DNA from: Synchiropus splendidus | Lineage: Eukaryota > Chordata > Actinopteri > Syngnathiformes > Callionymidae | NCBI RefSeq assembly: GCF_027744825.2 | Contig: NC_071334.1 | Coordinates: 65,322,937 to 65,386,936, forward strand | Reading direction: 5' to 3' | Length of the DNA: 64,000 bases | Shown here: in pieces, positions 48,543 through 60,895 of the stretch | Layout of the letters: each line of letters opens with the position of its first letter | Numbering within the stretch: position 1 is the stretch's first letter | Program-made: the position numbers and the translations under genes | Notes under the pieces: generated by a model | What the model was told of the DNA's origin: nothing | The model's database searches: none | Seen by the model: only the letters and a program-made list of their open reading frames with translations

Positions 48543-49118
48543 TTTTGTGTCATGATTCCGCTTTTATTTTGGTCCCTTGAGTCCTGTTTTGCTTTCACCC
48601 TCCTTTCTTCCTGTTCCTGTTGCACACGGCAGGAGCCAGTCAACCCCTGATCACCTGAGTATAAGAACGCCTGGACTCCAGCAACGTGTGCCAGATGGTC
48701 TCCTATTGTTCCCTGTGGTAAATTGGTTCTCCTTGTTTGTTCTCTCTCTGTGCTCTATTTTGCTCATTTTTGACCACACTCTCTGAAACCCAGGTGCCTG
48801 AGTTAGAGTTTACTTCCTTACTCTGTTTCCGCATTTCCTGGTTTGTTCTGTGATTTTACTATCTCTGTTCATTGTGTATTTGTCTCTCTGTTTACAGATT
48901 TAAGTTTGTTTGACTCTCCCGGTTCAGTGACGCCTTCTGTTTGATTGATGACCTCCTAATTCTGGACATTCTGACTTTGCTTTGTTTCTCCAGGTTCGGT
49001 GACGCTTTCTGTTGTTGTTTTCTTGTTAATGATTAAAATATTGTTTTTGACTCCTGCCTCCTGTGACTCTCACCACTGCACTTGGGTCCCACCCCACGTC
49101 TCGACCGGTGACATTTTG
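48543..49118 (+). mobile_element. Gypsy-like solo LTR 2 with target duplication
   Basis: The LTR runs 48548-49113 (566 bp), from TGTCATGATTCCGC to ACCGGTGACA, and is flanked by TTTTG on both sides (48543-48547 and 49114-49118). It shares with solo LTR 1 the phrases CTCCAGCAACGTGTGCCAGA, GGTTCGGTGACGCTTTCTGT and GCACTTGGGTCC, so they are the same family. It has canonical TG...CA ends and no internal region nearby. Confidence 0.9.
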
Positions 49119-50073
49119 ACTTGCATTATTTCTATTTGCGGCATAGCAAACACCATGCAGATCCTGTTTTTTTCAGTCTGATGGGCGGTACTCTCCAATA
49201 GGCAACATATTCCACTCTGAAAATCATGAGAACATATGTCAAATGAACTAAGAAAGGGGGGAAAAACAACAGTTTTGAATGAAGATATACGCAGCTTTGA
49301 CCACGTTCATCACCTTGGCCATGATATCATGTATTGAATGTGTGCGCATGTGCCTGTGCACATAAAAATGAGTCACATCTGGCATTGCATTCCTTTACAT
49401 CCATTTTTCCAAAACTTTTGAGAGCGGTTTCTGTGTGTCCTGTACGCTCACATTTTCTCTCTCAGCCATGTGAAAGCTTTAATTATATGGAGCTGCATAA
49501 TGGCATAGCGCCTCTGAAAACCCTATTCATGGATTTCACCTGATGCTTTGCGCTCAATGCATGTGAAGGGGGAAAAGTGTAGATCAGGGTGCCACACTGA
49601 TTGGCAAATTTAACACTGAGTTGAACACATTTAAGTGAAGGGCTCTAATCATGCTCTATTGAGTTGCTGTTGTGCGGCTGATTACAAATAACATTCCAGA
49701 ATAGCGCGCAGCCTTTGGGCTCAAAGGCAATTGAATTAGACTGTCACAGTGCAGACTCAGCTGGTGAGAGAGGCTGCGATGTTTGGCAAAAGTTCTCTTT
49801 AAAGAGGCAGGTGAGCTTTTTCAATCTCGCACCGGCTCTTGCACTAAAATTGGAAATTGCACAGGATTCAACTTCGAATGCTGTATATTTGTCTGAGTAA
49901 AAACGGATTGCAAATATTCTCTAGTGTAACATCAACAGCGGAAAAGAAAAATCTCATGAATTCGTTGTATTCTAAACAAAAAAGGGGCCTTCATCCTGTG
50001 CAACTCCAGCACACAGATTTTGACTGGTGTGTACTGCTCTCTCCAAGTTGCAGTGACTATTATAGAATGTGAG
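49119..50073. other. Unrecognised non-coding sequence
   Basis: No repeat or exon recognised. Confidence 0.4.
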
Positions 50074-50751
50074 TGTCACGTTCCGCACTCTGTGCTCTTA
50101 TTCTTTGTCTGTTCCGTGTGCTTTTATTTTGTTAACCCCTGTAGTTCCTTTTCCTTCCTCTCATCCAGCTTAATGGCAGCGCAGCTGGAGCTGATCCCGC
50201 CATCAACTCCTCTGTGGATATCACCTGGCGAGCTTCAGACTGCAGGCTGCTACGTGGTCACTTTGCGTAAATCTCCCAAGACTTAATCTTCCTTGTTGTT
50301 GCTCCTGAGCTTTCTAGATTTTTGCGCGCGCTTCAATTTCTCTTCAGCCGCTTTCTGAGTTCCGTTTTCTCCTCCTCGCTCCACTTCTGTTCCCGTCTCC
50401 CTAAATTTGTAAGTTTGACCGCGTGTGAGTGTTTTAAGCTCACTTCCCATTTGACGTTCTTTTCCTTCGTGTGAGTTTGAGTGTTTCTCCTCCACGTAGC
50501 GCTTTTAGTTGATCTGGACCTCATGAGCGTGTTTGTGTTCTCTCAGTTTTGTCAAGGTTGAAATGAATTCACCTTTCCTTTGTTGCAGATTTTTCCCTAG
50601 TCCCTCTGTATATTTCCCGGTTCGTGTTTTGACTCCGGCACCTTCAGTTCCTGTCTTCGTCGTCTGTATTTATTGTGAATTTTGTATTGAATTTATTTGA
50701 TATCGTTGTCCTTCTGTCAGCCTGCAATCTGCACCTGGGTCACTTGTGAGT
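50074..50751 (+). mobile_element. Probable gypsy-like solo LTR 3
   Basis: Begins TGTCACGTTCCGCACTCTGT and has the same C/T-rich style and a similar 3' region (TCAGCCTGCAATCTGCACCT, then GGGTCACTTGTGAG). The right end is unclear. Either it stops at 50745, with GTGAG as a 5-bp duplication (50069-50073 and 50746-50750), or GTGAGT is a mutated GTGACA terminus. It is a different subfamily from solo LTRs 1 and 2. Confidence 0.7.
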
Positions 50752-51012
50752 ATCATTTCTGTTTCCCCTCAGGTGAAGAGTTTGATGATGAATATGACAA
50801 TCCAACTATACATTCAATGCTGGCCACAGAGTTAGCATTTTTTTAAAACCAAAGACCAAACACTGCAAACAAATGAGTGGTGTAGCTGCACACTGAGTTT
50901 CAGCACAGGCTTCAGCCAAATATTTTCACTTTCAAGGCATCAAGTAGCCGCTATCTTCATGTGACTTTTGTGGAGAAGTCAGCCCTCAGCGTTACACGTT
51001 GACACATTAAGC
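50752..51012. other. Unrecognised spacer
   Basis: Nothing recognised between solo LTR 3 and the hAT-like end. Confidence 0.4.
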
Positions 51013-51130
51013 CAGGGGTTTTCAATCTGGTCCTCATAGGGCCAGGGTGGTGCAGGTTTATGATCCAACCCAGTTGTTTGAGGACCAGTTTGAAGACCTT
51101 CAATTGAAGCACGTTGATGCACAAGTTAGG
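51013..51130 (+). mobile_element. hAT/Charlie-like non-autonomous element fragment
   Basis: Starts CAGGGGTTTTCAATCTGGTC, then CTCATAGGGCCAGGGTGGTG and CAGGTTTATGATCCAACCCA. Elements beginning 'caggggttctcaa(tc)ctggtcctggagggcc' are common vertebrate hAT derivatives. The right end was not resolved. Confidence 0.65.
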
Positions 51131-53574
51131 GTTAGTCGTGGAATGGTGCTGCTTTCGCTATGCATACAGTGTCCACCATAAGGTGTTACCAGTACTTTGT
51201 TCCTTCTTTTTTCTTTCTCCATAGTGTACACTGAAGTCACTTGAAGATGGTCACTACTTTGGCCCCTTTGGAGTGAGATTGGGTTGCTTCAAAGAAAAAG
51301 CCAAGTTATCTTCCTTAAGGATCAAGTGATTCCTAAACTAGAAATGTGCCTTCCACTCATAAGCAAAACAAGAGCATGTGATCTAGTCCATAAGTTCAGT
51401 TTCAGAAGTTTTCTTTCACCATACTCAGTAGTTACATGACACCAGAAACGTATGGATATTTTATATATGACACTAGTGTCTTAATACTGTCAGTCAGGAG
51501 GCATAGCAATCTCAAATGGCCTTTTCTTCAGCATTTAAATCTGACGCCGCAGTGCTGTGACAATGCCAGCTCAATGGATACCCCAAATTCTCCAACCCCA
51601 GCAGTAGTTTCTATTGAACATTTTACCTTCACAATACCATCTCAAGGTCTGGCTGACGTTTTCATTGCTCTATTTTGAAATGGATTTCATGATTGAACAA
51701 GTCACATCAATATCTTAGCCAAAAGACACAGTGGCCTGGAGTGAAAATTAAACACAAATGGTGAACTCTGCAGTGATGAAATCGATGCATCACCCTTTTC
51801 TCCCGCCACACACATGCACCCATCGTGCATCAAACTCCCCATGTTGGCACATTCAGTAAAACAGACAAGCCTTTCAGGAAATCTGTTTGTTTCGGTTCTG
51901 GTGCCTATTATATAAAGAGCGGATCGATGAAGAGTAGTCGTGCTTCTGCTGCAGCGGCGCCGAGAAGCTATAGAATATGTGCATGGCAGACAGATAAGGG
52001 CCTGGAAAGGGTAGATTTTTCACCACAGCACCCTCAGGGGGTTTTGCCTTTCAAAAGCTTGTAATGGCAAACGTGATTTCTTCTTTCACGATCCAGAGAT
52101 ACTTTCCGTCTCTGTCATTTATGATCAATGCTCACATCTGGTCGCATGCTGTCCATTCATTTTACATGACTCGAGTCCTGAAACATGGAAGTCGCATAAT
52201 GTATTTGGATCTATTGATATGTATGATCTTGCAGTTTCTTTTTTTCTCTGTTTTGTCACATCATGAAAGGTATGGATCACTCCTAACTAGCACCATTCTA
52301 CAAAAGTTTTCGAGAGTGTGTTTTTGTTGCACGACTTCAGCCCCAGGGTTGTTAATAAAAATCACTTTGGTACAGCTTTGATAGGCTTCAGTGATTGTTG
52401 CTGATGAACACAGTGCAGATAAATCAAAGCCGGACCGACTTCAATGAAGTCTAATGCTGCGGGCAGAAACCTGTGACAAAGTAAGATGTTTGTATTTTCA
52501 AAGTTTTATCAAGTTTAAGTTTACAAAATGGCAACCTCACTTGAAACGCCCCCACACACATTTAAACAGTGACGTCAAGGACCACAAAAAGTAGGTGACG
52601 CCCTTGGCCGCGACTGGTCTTCACCAGAACCTGCTGGCCACGGTCAAGTGTTGGTTGCACAGTGAGGCTTTTGCAGCAGCTGCTGCAGCTATGATAAAGA
52701 AACCTCACCCACGCAGCTTTCATAGAGGGGTCTTTAAGACAGGCAAATACATGTCCTTCCCCCTCTGTCAGTGCTGTTACTTATCCTGCAAAGTACAATT
52801 TCAATTCCATCATCCTTTGCGGCTTGAGCTTTCGTGACATCGTATACGCGAAGTGAAGCGATTTGGTGTTGGCTACACATTTTTATTTATCCATTTATTT
52901 TTCATAACTTACTCAGAAATGGATGAACGTTGTTCTTTCACACTTCAGTATAGGTAGGTTAACATTTCATCTTGGTAATGACACTTAATACAGTGACATG
53001 ACATCCATGCAGTGTGTTAAAAAAAGTCTCAAAATGGGCTTTGGTTTTGTTAAATAAACTGCCCTCGCCAGCTCTGTCGATCTATTGTAGTTCAGCAGCG
53101 AAGAGAAGTCTTCAAATACTGTTCTAGGTCCACTTGCATTGACAAGTTGAAAGTCCTGACCACTTCAGACCAACAACACCACCCAATATATTTAGAGAAC
53201 AAAACAAAATAAAGAAGTGGCTTCACTTGAATTTCTGACTGTTTACACATTACACAAGTTGACATGACGTAAAACAGCCGTTGCTCTGTATGTCCTGCAT
53301 CAGATCTTTCATTCACATCCTCATTGATAATTTATTTCCCTTTCACCACATGGCCATCAATATTTTAGCAACCCACACTTGCATAAACCAAAAGGAAACA
53401 TTTGTGATGTTCCCCTGATTTTCTTCGTCACATTTTTACGGATTTTTGGAACAACTTGTCTCTTGGGGGATGTGATTAATCTATTTTTAGTTTGGAAAAT
53501 GAATGTCAGTAAGAGAACAGATACTGTGGAAGCTGAGGTCTGGACTTCTCTGTGAGTTTATCAGGCATTTCTAA
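51131..53574. other. Unrecognised non-coding sequence
   Basis: Frames up to 105 codons without known domains. No named repeat recognised. Confidence 0.4.
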
Positions 53575-53812
53575 CGTGTGTGTGTGAACTTGTGGAGCGA
53601 TACTTGCAGGGACCAATTCGAGCAAACACACCTCCCAGTTGGGGTTATTGTGGGGACCAATTTGTGGGGTTCAATTTGAGCAATAAAATTCCTTCATTTA
53701 ATTCAAGTTTAATTGAGGCCATTTTTAAGGTTAGCCATTTGTGTTGGATGGGTATGTTTAGTGTGAGAGGCTCGGGAACGAATGAAAATCAGTGAAATGT
53801 CCCCACAAAACA
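53575..53812 (+). repeat. GTGAGGACC-family dispersed repeat
   Basis: Contains GCAGGGACCAATTCGAGC, TTGTGGGGACCAATTTGTGG, AGGCCATTTTTAAGGTTAGC, TTTAGTGTGAGAGGCTCGGG and a terminal AAATGTCCCCACAAAAC. It shares GTTTAG(G/T)GTGAGAGGCT with the copy at 3387-3640. It is followed by an A-run and a TG run. Confidence 0.7.
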
Positions 53813-53813
53813 T

Positions 53814-53851
53814 TAAAAAAAAAAAAAACACAACGTGTGTGTGTGTGTGTA
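53814..53851. repeat. Poly(A) then (TG)n
   Basis: About 15 A residues, a short spacer, then about 8 TG units. Confidence 0.9.
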
Positions 53852-54779
53852 CATAGTATAGTTATAATTATGAGGTCATGTATGCACATTATTTGATCGA
53901 AAATATTGAAAACCACTGTCTACCTTAGAGGGAACACAAAGCGTGTTGGCGATATTGACGGATCCTCAGTCTGGATCGACTCCTCGCTATCTGTCTGCTT
54001 TGCTTCTGATATTTATTAATGGAATAAATGTTCAAGAAAAGTTAGCGACTGAAATTCACAAAGAACTTAACTGTTTCAGTGACTTGAATGATAATAATAA
54101 CGAATAAAACACACACAAATACAGTGATGATTCTTCAAGACATGTATGTTTCCTCTTTGAAAATCCTGTGACTGCTGTCTGAGCTCAATTATAGCTCTTA
54201 TTTTCAGAGGTTTCGGTTCAATAGGAAGGTCTTGGATGAAAACCATGTGAAGGGCAGATCCATAGTCTTGACTGCATAATTGGAAGCCAAATTATTTATC
54301 GTTACGTTTTTGACCTTTGTCAAATCCTTCAGCACATCAATGCCAGATCAGGTCGGTTGGAAGTTAGTTTTTTATTACTGTTAGTCTGTCGTGTGTAAGA
54401 GGTGGAACCAATCTCTTCTGCTTCTGTTGATGCAGAACTCCTTCCACTATCTGAAGGTAAATGTACCACAATTTCTTCAGGCATATTCGCAATTGCTGCA
54501 ATCACAACGATTGGAATTTTGCCCTGTAGACATGTTTTCTACTTTTAAATGCATAGTTGGAAACACTTTATTTTATTTGGGTTGTTCTTCTTTAGTTGTG
54601 GCATCCATTTCTTTCACAGTACTGTGTCAGTGAACACCCGCAGAGATCAAGTCAGTCAAGTAAGTGTTTGTAGTTTGGGTGTGTGCTGCAGAATTGGGGT
54701 GTGATGATATTTTTTATGATGTGTCCGAGGTTAGAATGGGTCGAGACAGAGCCATTGACACTCTCCAAATCTGTTTGGC
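53852..54779. other. Unrecognised non-coding sequence
   Basis: The right edge may be decayed Tc1 sequence. Frames below 85 codons. Confidence 0.4.
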
Positions 54780-55320
54780 ACTGACTGTTGGCTTCCCAGA
54801 CTGTTGCACCTCCTTCACCAAAGCCAACCCTGGGGACCATGTTGACCTTGGCTTCTCGCTCAACCTGTCTTCTACAGCAGCAGTGACGCAACACTCATCA
54901 GAGAACAGGACGGTGGACCTCCGCCTCATTGTCCAGGTCACATGGTCTTGCTAACCCCTGCTGACAGTCTCCGCAGTGTCGTGGTATCAGTGGAGACAGC
55001 TGCAACGGTGGTCTGGCATGGAAGTCAAAGCGGTTCAGTCGGTTGTGAATGGTTTGTCTGTAGAACTTTAAAACGGACTTGCAGCTGTTGCATAGTGGTG
55101 TCTGAGTGCATAGGTCCTTAGGTACTGGTCATTATTGCGGGGCATCACTCGTAGGGCTCCACTGCTGGGTCTGTCACAAACACTGACCACTGTTCTATGT
55201 CGTGCTACAAGTCTACTGATGACCTGAGACACACCAAATTCACGGGCAGCATCTGACTTTTTGCCACCAACACAAAGGCCTGCAATAGGTAGGTTGCGCC
55301 GCTCGTCCTTCAAGTGATGT
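54780..55320 (-). pseudogene. Second Tc1-like transposase pseudogene (N-terminal half)
   Basis: The minus-strand frame at 55313-55068 carries the paired helix-turn-helix DNA-binding part: RRNLPIAGLCVGGKKSDAAR, then EFGVSQVISRLVARHRTV and QYLRTYALRHHYATAA. The frame at 54941-54714 carries the start of the catalytic domain, [17 protein letters not shown], with the first catalytic Asp. A shifted frame shows [12 protein letters not shown]. Downstream the D and E of the triad cannot be found, so the 3' half is lost. This is a different Tc1 subfamily from the relic at 17.8 kb, judging by the N-terminal sequence. Inactive. Confidence 0.88.
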
Positions 55321-56351
55321 CATGTGGTCATAGCAGCTTGAATGATGAACAGGGAATGATTTACTGATAATATCAGATTTTTTATAGCGAGAAAGGGTTG
55401 CGGGCTACCAGACGTTGCTAATGCTGCTTGGTATTCAACACGGTTTTCGGACACTTAACAGCCAAGTTGAAGGAAAAAGTGATCAAGATCATGGACTGAT
55501 TTAATGGAGATTTCTGGTCAGTCGTAGGTTTGACCGAACTTGGAGTTGTTGGACGGGTAAGCAGGTTTGCTACAATTGCGTCCCCAACCAACAGAGAGTC
55601 ATTTTTGACGGGTGATCAAACACATATCAAACTATGTGGCAGAGAAGCTGCGGTGAAAGACTGAACTCATGCGCTATAATATTCCTAAAGGACATTATCA
55701 CTTCTGTGTCAACCGGTAACTTGGAGCTTTCCATTTTTTTAGGTGTAGACTCAACACCCAAGGAACCGTTTTCATTCTAAGAATCATGTTATATGTCCAG
55801 GTAATTGAACTGCTGAATCAACTTGTTCTTCAATTTTTCCATCACCTGCTCCGGCTGGAAGGAAGAACATTTCCAAATAACATCGAATTGATTTGGGGTA
55901 TGAATTCCCTGTGTGTGCATTTTCAGCTGCATGTTTTTTTATTCAGTTTAGTGCTAGCAGAGGCATTTATTCTACCATTGTCCCCAAAGGGGAAGCTTCA
56001 GCTTGCTGCATTCCAACATAATCTAAGAGTTAAAACGTCATCTCTGCAATTTTAGCCAAGATTTCAGGATTATTACTGTCCCACTGGAAAGACGTTAGCT
56101 TGTTTTTATCAGCATTAAACCACCAGCATTCTGACCTTCCATTCCAGCAGCTGGCATTGGATCACACAGCATCAAAGAAAGATATGTCTGGAGCTTGTGG
56201 AGTGAAATAGTCGAAGTTGGCTTTTTCCACAATCATTATGCCAAGATAAGCTTTTCTGGAAGACATCGCTTTGTGTTCTCAAGATACACTGCTATTTTTT
56301 TTTGTCAATATACACTGCTATTTTTCTCAAAACATCTTAGTCTTGCAACTT

Positions 56352-56356
<5 letters not shown>
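55321..56356. other. Unrecognised non-coding sequence
   Basis: The left edge may hold Tc1 5' untranslated DNA. No exon recognised. Confidence 0.4.

Positions 56357-56395
<39 letters not shown>
56357..56395. repeat. (TA)n microsatellite
   Basis: A TA run directly at the 3' end of the non-LTR fragment that follows. It may be the element's own tail after expansion. Confidence 0.95.
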
Positions 56396-56396
<1 letters not shown>

Positions 56397-56678
56397 TTCT
56401 TCTTCTGTCGCGTATCCGGGGTCGGGTCGCGGAGGCATCATTCGGAGCCGGGAAGCCCAAACTTCCCGGTCCGCACAAACCTCCTCCAGCTCTTCCCGGG
56501 GGATCCCGAGGCGTTCCCAGGCCAGACCAGAGACATCTCTCCAGCGAGTCCTGGGTCTACCCCGGGGTCTCCTCCCGGTAGGACATGCCCAGAACACCTC
56601 CCCAGGGAGGCGTCCAGGGGGCATCTGGATCAGATGCCCGAGCCACCTCAGCTGGTTCCTCTCGATGTAGAGGAGCAT
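56396..56678 (-). mobile_element. 3' end of a non-LTR retrotransposon (Rex/RTE-like), copy 2
   Basis: An open minus-strand frame gives IERNQLRWLGHLIQMPPGRL, RRPRGRPRTRWRDVSGLAW and EVWASRLRMMPPRPDPG. It is about 90% identical to copy 1 at 23415-23843 but cut shorter at its 5' side (near 56678). It lacks one codon where copy 1 reads RDDV. Only the C-terminal tail of the polyprotein remains. Confidence 0.88.
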
Positions 56679-56997
56679 AAAAATATATATACTGTATATA
56701 GTGAGTATTATGTTAATGTTGAACCCGTAATGTATATTGCTAAAGAAATGACTGAGACAAATATGAATCAAACTTTGTCAAACATTTGTGTTCCCAATCA
56801 AAGACAGAATTGACAAAGTGTACTCCATATGTTGGGCCTGTGACAAAATCCTTGCATTTGTTAGAAACACAGCTGCAGCCTTTGGTTTTGGAGCTAATTT
56901 CACAAGTATGATTGAAGTTTGCAGCTGAGGCATTCATCCTTGAGAGAGACAGAGAGCGAAGGGGTAGCAATACAAGAGAGTGAGGGGGCGAAGTGAG
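56679..56997. other. Unrecognised non-coding sequence
   Basis: A short TATA-rich patch follows the retrotransposon fragment; nothing else recognised. Confidence 0.4.
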
Positions 56998-57043
56998 GAG
57001 GAATGTTCAAGTCCAAAGTACTTTTTGGACTTGAACATTCCTC
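56998..57043. repeat. Hairpin with perfect 20-bp arms
   Basis: GAGGAATGTTCAAGTCCAAA (56998-57017) is the exact reverse complement of TTTGGACTTGAACATTCCTC (57024-57043), with a 6-nt loop GTACTT. No flanking duplication is obvious. It may be a palindrome from a break-repair event or a structured transcript. Confidence 0.88.
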
Positions 57044-57891
57044 AGAGCAAAACAAAAACAAAACAGTGGGAGCCCAGTATAAAAATAAAAGTGTTTTTTT
57101 AATATAATAAAAACAATATGGGAAAAAAAAAGAAATGAATAATGAAATAAACAATATAATAATAGGTAATAATGATTGGAATGAAACATTTAATTCAGTG
57201 GGTTATTTGTTTCATTTGATAAGGACAATCGAGCAAATATGTGTTTTTGAGGCAGGAGGTGCTAACAAAATTCAAATGAAAAGAAGCTGCCTTCTATAGT
57301 TCCTTGTGTCACCAGTCACCCGCACTGAGCAAATAAAATTAAGCCTGTCCTGCTTACAAGGGATTTCAACTCTGCCCAATTGCCAGCTCTTCACAGTAAG
57401 ATAATGTATCATCTGTGTGCATGTAATATATGTCTGTACTATGGCGATGACATACTGAAATCTGAATTTGCACGCGTTATCTTTGAGTTGAAGTATGGAT
57501 TGTGATTCAGTTTGAATGTGTGAGCGAATTAAAATAGGCTCAAATGTTGAAGTCAGACATTTATTTATTTTATTTTTTTAAGCTTGCAGCGACTTTGGAG
57601 AAAATCAAGTGACTCCATAGAATTGGATCAGATGGAAAAAAAAACAAAAACTGAAAAATGTCAGCTGGCGTTGCTGACTCACAAAGATAGCTGCGATTAA
57701 TTGAATCGTGGCTGCTTTCAGGTCCACATGTTCCTCTACAAGGAACCATTCGATAGCAAACATGCCTGGCAATACCATCTGTTTGACTCATCTCAGTGCT
57801 TATTATCATTATTACTATTGCGTCGGGGGTGTAGCTAGCCAATAGCATTGATTCCCTGGGTTCACCTTTCATTGGTCGCCAGTCTATGTTG

Positions 57892-57895
<4 letters not shown>
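57044..57895. other. Unrecognised non-coding sequence
   Basis: A-rich patches at about 57062-57150. No exon recognised. Confidence 0.4.

Positions 57896-57922
<27 letters not shown>
57896..57922. repeat. Poly(A) tract
   Basis: About 27 A residues. The upstream 200 bp were not recognised as a retroposon. Confidence 0.92.
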
Positions 57923-58969
<1,047 letters not shown>

Positions 58970-59022
58970 TGGTGGGACTTTAAGGAGTTAATAATAATTA
59001 CAACAAAAATGCACAGGTTCCT

Positions 59023-59252
59023 GATCCACTGATCCCACTGATGCACAAGACACGTGGCGGCTAGGATGATAACAACAACAACAAACATGGAGGAATCCCT
59101 GAACAAAAGCAAACAAAAGCATCTGTTTGCTTTAGTTCAGGGATGTTTTTCACTACACAATGGCCAGGGTTTCCACTACTCGGAATGGACTTGGAATTCT
59201 TATACAAATGTTTTCAAGACATTAAAAGAGCTTTAGTTTAAATAAGGTCATA
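59023..59252 (+). repeat. Family X dispersed repeat, copy 2
   Basis: Nearly identical to 6709-6945. Its hairpin arms are 59097-59114 and 59125-59142 with one mismatch; the mismatch position differs from copy 1. A 60-codon frame crosses it, but with no recognised domain and no conserved stop pattern. Confidence 0.8.
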
Positions 59253-59459
59253 TAAAAACTAAAAAGCCACCATCGTGATTTATTGTGCTATTGTCAAACT
59301 CATGCAAAATAAACAATATCTTGGGGTTGAAATGTATGTGTGGGTCCATCATTTCATTCAGTAATATACCAAATTCATTCAAATTGAAAAATGTGGCTTC
59401 TTGTGGCAAATATTCTTATACCATTAAACTACAGTATATATACTATATATTTTTTTTTT
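59253..59459. other. Unrecognised spacer
   Basis: AT-rich, ending in a T-run at 59450-59459. No repeat recognised. Confidence 0.4.
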
Positions 59460-59869
<410 letters not shown>

Positions 59870-60794
59870 AACACCCCCCAAACGTTCAACATTGGGAAAA
59901 TGAAGCTTTGCCTGGCAGTTAAGTCTGATGTTGACAGTCCAAATCTGAGGGACACCTGAGCCATGTCAGTGGGAGATAAACAGAGATACAATCATCACCG
60001 TTATCACCTAGATCAACTGACAAATAATGAGCTTATCAGTTAAGTCCTGTAACCTGCACGTGCCGGGCTTTGGTTTGAACGCAAGTCGCGTTCGTGTTTC
60101 TGTTGTTCTCCCATCTCAGACTGATACAGGAGCTTGTTAAATAGTGCCGCACTGATCTCGCATGATTAAAACAGAAGCGCCAAGAATCCTCCCACCCTCT
60201 CTCCATCTCGTCCTCCTGCCTATCCTTCTTATTCCATCTATGCTTTGCCAGTCACAAATTCTTTGAAGGAGAGATTTAATTGGATCGCTTCAGAAGGTGC
60301 TGTCAGATTAACCAAGCAGAAAAACAGTTTGGCTGGTCATACTTCTATCGGGGGCCTTAGATTGCTTCCCTCTGACAGTGATCCCAATAATCCCAGTGCA
60401 ACATGATACCAGGAGATAGAATTGGCTTCAAAGCATGTATGCATTCCACGCAGGTGAGGTGTAAGAACACTGACATCACTCACTATAAGACACTGGTTTG
60501 AATCGGAATGCTTTGTAGTTGGGGGGCTCAACACAGATGGACAGTCTGCACATTACTGTGGGAGCACTGTAAACTGTTTACAGTGTTTTGATGGTTTATG
60601 TAAGTTCAGTGATTATTAATATTTAAATTTGCATTTTCTTAACGTGCCTTTTCCACATTGTTGCATTTACATTGCTCTCCATTTGTTATCGTAACAGTAC
60701 ACTATTAAATCATGCTAGGCAAATTCAGCTTCATGAAAACACAGTTACACTGATAAACAATCATGGGCGACTTACAATGTTTGGCGTGTGCGTG
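59870..60794. other. Unrecognised non-coding sequence
   Basis: No repeat or exon recognised. Confidence 0.4.
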
Positions 60795-60895
60795 GAGGTG
60801 AGGGCTTGGGGACCAGTTCTTGACAAAACACTATCCTGGTGAGGACCGTATGACGTTGTGAGGACATTTGACTGGACCCCACGAGGTTAAGCCTC
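60795..60895 (+). repeat. Relic of the GTGAGGACC dispersed repeat
   Basis: GCTTGGGGACCAGTTCTTGA, ACACTATCCTGGTGAGGACC, GTTGTGAGGACATTTGACTG and GACCCCACGAGGTTAAGCCT follow in order. It is the best-kept counterpart of the relic at 2703-2796. Confidence 0.7.

Noticed and set aside
59054..59236. 60-codon frame in family X copy 2 as a possible conserved protein
   Set aside because: The near-identical copy at 6.7 kb does not keep an equal frame, and the hairpin structure rather than the reading frame is conserved.
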